NCBI RefSeq assembly: GCF_030373265.1
Contig: NZ_JAUCZC010000006.1
Coordinates: 62,001 to 126,000, forward strand
Direction: 5' to 3'
Length of the DNA stretch: 64,000 nt
Source: Blastomonas sp.
GTDB taxonomy: Bacteria > Pseudomonadota > Alphaproteobacteria > Sphingomonadales > Sphingomonadaceae
The notes under the pieces were generated by a model, which was not told the DNA's origin, did no database searches, and saw only the letters and a list, made by a program, of their open reading frames with translations. A program made the position numbers and the translations under genes. This document shows, piece after piece, positions 59,844-64,000 of this stretch (positions are counted from its first letter, which is position 1; each line of letters opens with the position of its first letter).

Positions 59844-59987
59844 CCGCCGCGTGGTCGCGACAGCGCTGTTCAGATCATTGCAACATTCTGCCGCTATCAC
59901 GCATGGCCAACGCCGGATGGTGGAATATTTGACGCCCCCCATGGCGGTCCCTAGACGGGGCCAAGACGCTCTGGAGCTTATCCTGAC

Positions 59988-61289
59988 ATGAAGATTGCAA
60001 TGATTGGTTCGGGCTATGTCGGCCTGGTATCGGGCGCCTGCTTTGCCGATTTCGGCCATGACGTGGTGTGCGTCGACAAGGACCCGGCCAAGATCGAATC
60101 GCTGCTGGCAGGCATCATGCCGATCTTCGAGCCGGGGCTCGAGGGGCTGGTCGCCAAGAATGTGCGCGCAGGTCACTTGTCCTTCTCGACCGATCTGCCG
60201 GCCAGCGTTGCGGATGCCGATGCGGTGTTCATCGCGGTGGGCACCCCCTCGCGGCGCGGCGACGGCTTTGCCGATCTGAGCTATGTCCGCGATGCGGCGC
60301 GCGAGATCGCCGAATCGATCCGCAAGCGCTGCGTCATCGTCACCAAGTCGACCGTGCCCGTGGGCACCGGCGACGAGGTCGAGAAGATCATCCGCCAGGC
60401 TGCGCCCGACGCCGAATTCGAAGTCGTCTCCAACCCCGAATTCCTGCGCGAGGGCGCCGCGATCGGCGACTTCAAGCGCCCCGACCGGATCGTCGTGGGG
60501 ACCGAGGTCGAATGGGCGCGCGAATACATGCGCGAGATCTATCAGCCGTTGTACCTCAACGAATCGCCGATCCTGTTCACCTCGCGGCGGACCTCGGAAG
60601 TGATCAAATACGCCGCCAACGCGTTCCTCGCGACCAAGATCACCTTCATCAACGAGATGGCCGATCTGTGCGAGAAGGTCGATGCCAACATCCAGGACGT
60701 CTCGCGCGGCATCGGGCTCGATGGCCGGATCGGGGCGAAGTTCCTGCATGCCGGGCCCGGCTATGGCGGCAGCTGCTTCCCCAAGGACACGCTGGCGCTG
60801 ATGAAGACCGCGCAGGACCATGAAGCGCCGCTGCAGATCGTCGAGGCCGTGGTCCGCGTCAACGACCTGCGCAAGCGCGCGATGGCGCGCAAGGTGATCG
60901 CGGCGATGGGCGGCGATGTCGAGGGCAAGCGGATCGCGATGCTGGGCCTGACCTTCAAGCCCAACACCGACGACATGCGCGATGCGCCGGCGATCGTGAT
61001 CGCGCAGGGGCTGATCGATGCCGGCGCCGAGGTTGTCGCCTACGATCCCGAAGGCATGGAAGCGGCGGCCGCGCTGATGCCCGGCGTGACCATGGCCAAG
61101 GGCACCTATCAGGCGCTCGATCAGGCCGATTGCGCGGTGATCGTCACCGAATGGGATGTCTTCCGCGCGCTCGATCTGCCCCGCATGCTCAAGACGATGC
61201 GCGGCAGCACACTGGTCGACCTGCGCAACATCTACAAGCCCGAGCAGATCAAGGCCGCGGGCTTCACCTATGTCAGTGTCGGGCGCTGA
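59988..61289 (+). CDS. ugd: UDP-glucose 6-dehydrogenase
   Basis: This 433-residue nucleotide-sugar dehydrogenase oxidises UDP-glucose twice to UDP-glucuronate with two NAD+. The N-terminal Rossmann motif MKIAMIGSGYVGLVSGACFADFGHDVVCVDKD, STVPVGTGDEVEKII, SNPEFLREGAAIGDFKRPDRIVVG, and the catalytic Cys in GPGYGGSCFPKDTLAL are all present. It is first in a run with wecB and a phosphomannomutase gene on the same strand (22 bp and 95 bp apart), suggesting an operon that supplies activated sugars for exopolysaccharide or lipopolysaccharide. A UDP-ManNAc dehydrogenase role is less likely, because the N-terminal half matches the UDP-glucose type. Confidence 0.92.
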   Translation: MKIAMIGSGYVGLVSGACFADFGHDVVCVDKDPAKIESLLAGIMPIFEPGLEGLVAKNVRAGHLSFSTDLPASVADADAVFIAVGTPSRRGDGFADLSYVRDAAREIAESIRKRCVIVTKSTVPVGTGDEVEKIIRQAAPDAEFEVVSNPEFLREGAAIGDFKRPDRIVVGTEVEWAREYMREIYQPLYLNESPILFTSRRTSEVIKYAANAFLATKITFINEMADLCEKVDANIQDVSRGIGLDGRIGAKFLHAGPGYGGSCFPKDTLALMKTAQDHEAPLQIVEAVVRVNDLRKRAMARKVIAAMGGDVEGKRIAMLGLTFKPNTDDMRDAPAIVIAQGLIDAGAEVVAYDPEGMEAAAALMPGVTMAKGTYQALDQADCAVIVTEWDVFRALDLPRMLKTMRGSTLVDLRNIYKPEQIKAAGFTYVSVGR

Positions 61290-61311
61290 GCAGCGCGCCA
61301 ACGGGGGGGCG

Positions 61312-62484
61312 ATGAAGATGGCACAACACAGGACTGCGTCGCGGCGCATCATGGTGATCTTCGGCACCCGTCCCGAAGCGATCAAACTGTTCCCGGTGAT
61401 CGCGGCGCTGCACGAGACGGAAGGACTCGAGCCGATCGTGCTGGTCACCGGCCAGCACCGCGAGATGCTCGATCAGGTGCTCGAGATCGCCGGGCTTGTG
61501 CCCGATCACGACCTCGCGCTGATGCAGCCCGGCCAGAGTCTCGACGAGATCAGCGCGCGGCTGCTCACCGGGATCGGCGGCGTGCTCGATGCCGAAAAGC
61601 CCGATATGGTGATCGTCCAGGGCGACACCGCAACCGCGATGTGCGGCGCGCTCGCGGCCTATTACCGCAAGCTCCCGGTCGCGCATGTCGAGGCGGGACT
61701 GCGCAGCGGCAACATCTATCACCCCTGGCCCGAAGAGGTGAACCGCAAGATCATCGGCGGCTTTGCCGATCTGCACTTTGCCCCGACTGAAACCGCGGCC
61801 AATGCGCTGCGCCGCGAGGCGGTGGCCGAGGACAAGATCCTGGTCACCGGCAATACCGTGGTGGATGCGCTGCACTGGGTCACTGCCCGGCTGGCCGAGG
61901 ATCCTGCGCGCGCCGGCGTGATCGCGCCAGTCGAGCAACGCTTTGCCGGCAAGCGCATCATCGGCGTCACCACGCACCGGCGCGAGAATTTCGGCAGCGG
62001 GATGGACGACATCGCCCACGCCATCCGCGATCTGGCTGCGCGCGATAATGTCGCGATCATCTTCCCGGTACATCTCAACCCGCAGGTGCGCGCGGCGATG
62101 CTGCCGATCCTGGGCGGTCTCGACAATGTCGCGTTGCTCGAGCCGCTCGATTACCTCAACTTCACCCGGCTGCTGCAGGTCGCCGATCTGATGCTGACCG
62201 ACAGCGGCGGGGTGCAGGAAGAGGCGCCTGCTCTGGGCAAGCCGGTGCTGGTGATGCGCGATACCACCGAGCGGCCCGAAGGCGTCGCGGCAGGCACCGC
62301 GAAACTGGTCGGCACCGACCGCGCGACGATCGTGGCCGAGGCGACCCGGTTGCTCGACGATCCGGCCGCTTATGCCGCCATGGCGCAGGCGCACAACCCG
62401 TTCGGTGACGGCAAGAGTTCGGCCCGCATCGCCGACGCCATCACCCGTTGGTTCGCCGCGCCCGAGCGCGCCGAGGCCAATTGA
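61312..62484 (+). CDS. wecB: UDP-N-acetylglucosamine 2-epimerase (non-hydrolysing)
   Basis: This 390-residue enzyme reads from ATG 61312, which has a G-rich ribosome binding site; ATG 61273 inside ugd is less likely. MVIFGTRPEAIKLFPVIAALHETEGLEPIVLVTGQHREMLDQVL, VQGDTATAMCGALAAYYRKLPVAHVEAGLRSGN-x-YHPWPEEVNRKIIGGFADLHFAPTETA, ITGNTVVDAL, HRRENFG and LLTDSGGVQEEAPALGKPVLVMRDTTERPE are the conserved epimerase segments, with the Asp, Glu and His residues of the active site. It interconverts UDP-GlcNAc and UDP-ManNAc for polysaccharide synthesis. Confidence 0.94.
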   Translation: MKMAQHRTASRRIMVIFGTRPEAIKLFPVIAALHETEGLEPIVLVTGQHREMLDQVLEIAGLVPDHDLALMQPGQSLDEISARLLTGIGGVLDAEKPDMVIVQGDTATAMCGALAAYYRKLPVAHVEAGLRSGNIYHPWPEEVNRKIIGGFADLHFAPTETAANALRREAVAEDKILVTGNTVVDALHWVTARLAEDPARAGVIAPVEQRFAGKRIIGVTTHRRENFGSGMDDIAHAIRDLAARDNVAIIFPVHLNPQVRAAMLPILGGLDNVALLEPLDYLNFTRLLQVADLMLTDSGGVQEEAPALGKPVLVMRDTTERPEGVAAGTAKLVGTDRATIVAEATRLLDDPAAYAAMAQAHNPFGDGKSSARIADAITRWFAAPERAEAN

Positions 62485-62578
62485 GTTTGCCGGTTTTTGC
62501 CGGTAGTGAACCCCCACGGTTCGCGCCCCATGACGTCACAGGGCTGATATGCCTGACCTTTCCGGAAGACCCCCCTTC

Positions 62579-63964
62579 ATGACCCACCAGTTCCATTCCA
62601 CCACCCTGCGCGAATATGACATCCGCGGGATCATCGGCGAGACGCTGGGCGAGGCGGATGCCTATGCCATCGGCCGCGGCTTCGCGACGCTGATCGCGCG
62701 TGCGGGCGGCAGCTGCGTCGTCGTCGGCTATGACGGCCGGGTGAGCTCACCGGTGCTCGAGGCGGCGCTGATCAGGGGATTGAACGACAGCGGTATCGAC
62801 GCGGTCAGCGTCGGCATGGGCCCGACCCCGATGCTCTATTACGCCGAAGCGGTGCTAGAAGAGGCGGATGGCGGCATCCAGATAACCGGCAGCCATAACC
62901 CCGCCAATTACAACGGCTTCAAGATGGTCTTTCAGGGCCGTCCGTTCTTCGGTGCGGATATCCGCAAGCTTGGCGAGATGGCGGCGGCGGGCGACTGGGA
63001 TGCCGGCACGGGCACCTCGCGCTCGGTGGATATTCTGGAGCGCTATGTCGACCGGCTGGTCGAGGACTTCGGCGGCAAGGCGGCGCGCGTCGGCTGGGAT
63101 TGCGGAAACGGGGCTGCGGGCCCGGCGGTGGAACTGCTGGTCAAGCGCCTCCCAGGCGAGCACTTCACGCTGTTCACCGAAGTCGACGGCAACTTTCCCA
63201 ATCATCATCCTGACCCCACCGAAGAGAAGAACCTCGCGGACCTCAAGGCGCTTGTCGCCGAGAAGAAGCTCGATTTCGGAGTGGCTTTCGACGGCGATGG
63301 CGACCGGATCGGCGCGATTGACGGCCAGGGCCGCGTGATCTGGGGCGATCAGCTGCTGAGCATTTACGCCGAAGTGGTGCTGAAAGACCTTCCGGGCGCC
63401 ACCATCATCGCCGACGTGAAGGCCAGCCAGGCCTTGTTCGACCGGGTGAGCGAGCTGGGCGGCGAACCCTTGATGTGGAAGACCGGGCACAGCCTGATCA
63501 AGTCCAAGATGAAGGAAACCGGTTGCCCCCTCGCAGGCGAGATGAGCGGCCATGTGTTCTTCAAGCACCGGTATTACGGTTTCGACGACGCGCTGTACGC
63601 CGCCGTCCGGCTGATCGAGGCGCAGACCCTGCTCGGCAAATCCGTGACCCAGCTGCGCGGCGAGATGGCGCCGATGATCAACACCCCCGAAATGCGCTTC
63701 CAGGTCGACGAGGCCCGCAAGTTCGCGGTGGTTGAAGAGGTGCTCGCGCGGCTTTCGGCGAGCGGCGCGACCGTCAACGCCACCGATGGCGCCCGCGTCA
63801 ACACCGAGGATGGCTGGTGGCTGCTGCGCGCATCGAACACCCAGGACGTGCTCGTCGCTCGCGCCGAAGCGCGCGATGAAGCAGGGCTCGAGCGGCTGAT
63901 GGCGCAGATCGACGAGCAGTTGGCGGCTTCCGGACTGGAACGCGGCGAGCAGGCCGGTCACTGA
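62579..63964 (+). CDS. Phosphomannomutase/phosphoglucomutase
   Basis: This 461-residue alpha-D-phosphohexomutase reads from ATG 62579 (MTHQFHSTTLREYDIRGIIGETL). The phosphoserine loop is ITGSHNPANYNGFK, the metal loop FDGDGDRIGAIDG, the sugar-binding loop CPLAGEMSGHVFFKHRYYGFDDALYAAVRL, and the C-terminal phosphate-binding segment VNTEDGWWLLRASNTQDVLVARAEA. It is of the AlgC/ManB type that interconverts mannose-6-P/-1-P and glucose-6-P/-1-P, giving precursors for GDP-mannose or UDP-glucose. ATG 62549 is an alternative start. It belongs to the same run as ugd and wecB. Confidence 0.92.
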   Translation: MTHQFHSTTLREYDIRGIIGETLGEADAYAIGRGFATLIARAGGSCVVVGYDGRVSSPVLEAALIRGLNDSGIDAVSVGMGPTPMLYYAEAVLEEADGGIQITGSHNPANYNGFKMVFQGRPFFGADIRKLGEMAAAGDWDAGTGTSRSVDILERYVDRLVEDFGGKAARVGWDCGNGAAGPAVELLVKRLPGEHFTLFTEVDGNFPNHHPDPTEEKNLADLKALVAEKKLDFGVAFDGDGDRIGAIDGQGRVIWGDQLLSIYAEVVLKDLPGATIIADVKASQALFDRVSELGGEPLMWKTGHSLIKSKMKETGCPLAGEMSGHVFFKHRYYGFDDALYAAVRLIEAQTLLGKSVTQLRGEMAPMINTPEMRFQVDEARKFAVVEEVLARLSASGATVNATDGARVNTEDGWWLLRASNTQDVLVARAEARDEAGLERLMAQIDEQLAASGLERGEQAGH

Positions 63965-63974
63965 GGGGCAGACG

Positions 63975-64000
63975 ATGAGCGATTTGCAGGGTTTCAAGCA
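63975..64000 (+). CDS. Start of a further gene, cut by the window edge
   Basis: ATG AGC GAT TTG CAG GGT TTC AAG begins 10 bp after the mutase stop, with GAGGGGCAG as ribosome binding site. Only eight codons (MSDLQGFK) are visible. It probably continues the polysaccharide-precursor operon, but no function can be read from it. Confidence 0.55.

Overview
The window is high-GC alphaproteobacterial DNA that looks like a sphingomonad (Sphingomonas, Blastomonas, Novosphingobium or a relative). Supporting signs are the large STN-type and ordinary TonB-dependent receptors, the FecI/FecR pair, the lasso peptide cluster with its own isopeptidase, the DUF2490 and DUF4403 proteins, and the small GC-rich palindromic repeats between genes. 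This assignment is inferred from gene content only; no marker gene such as 16S rRNA is present.

Layout. 1-5.7 kb: the 5' part of a GAF-GGDEF protein, a dihydrolipoamide-dehydrogenase-like flavoprotein overlapping a succinate-semialdehyde-type dehydrogenase, a metallo-hydrolase-like protein and a DUF2490 outer-membrane protein. 5.7-12.8 kb: a tightly overlapping minus-strand Mrp-type cation/proton antiporter operon (E-F-G-A''B-C-D-D-D). 12.8-27.7 kb: a visibly more AT-rich island. It holds a LysR regulator, about 1 kb without a gene, a FecI sigma factor, FecR, an STN-domain TonB receptor, a periplasmic S9-type lasso peptide isopeptidase, an XRE regulator, a GntR regulator, a 38-residue lasso precursor, a fused RRE/leader peptidase, a lasso cyclase and a tyrosine integrase, and it stops at trmB. 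27.7-46 kb is core-like: trmB, an acyl-CoA synthetase, pmbA, formaldehyde detoxification (frmA/fghA), copper resistance (copA/copB), a hybrid histidine kinase, malic enzyme and beta-oxidation genes. 46-64 kb: a VTT membrane protein, a PRC-barrel protein, a cNMP-binding patatin, a Ca/Na antiporter, tRNA-Gln, ppx/rlmE, a large TonB receptor, pdeM, trhO, a desaturase, and a polysaccharide-precursor run (ugd, wecB, phosphomannomutase) cut by the right edge.

Main finding. At 23805-23921, directly behind a perfect ribosome binding site, lies a small gene whose product fits a lasso precursor. The leader has L9-x3-G13-x5-T19, which matches the LxxxGxxxxxT part of the RRE recognition motif. The predicted core is AIVTAGQQEEFLPILSYQ, with an Ala1-Glu9 macrolactam ring. 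The neighbouring genes suggest a full life cycle: precursor, maturation by B and C, outer-membrane recognition by the STN receptor signalling through FecR to FecI, and periplasmic cleavage by the isopeptidase. There is no ABC exporter in the cluster, as is usual for isopeptidase-type lasso clusters. A hairpin with a UUCG tetraloop separates the precursor gene from the enzyme genes.
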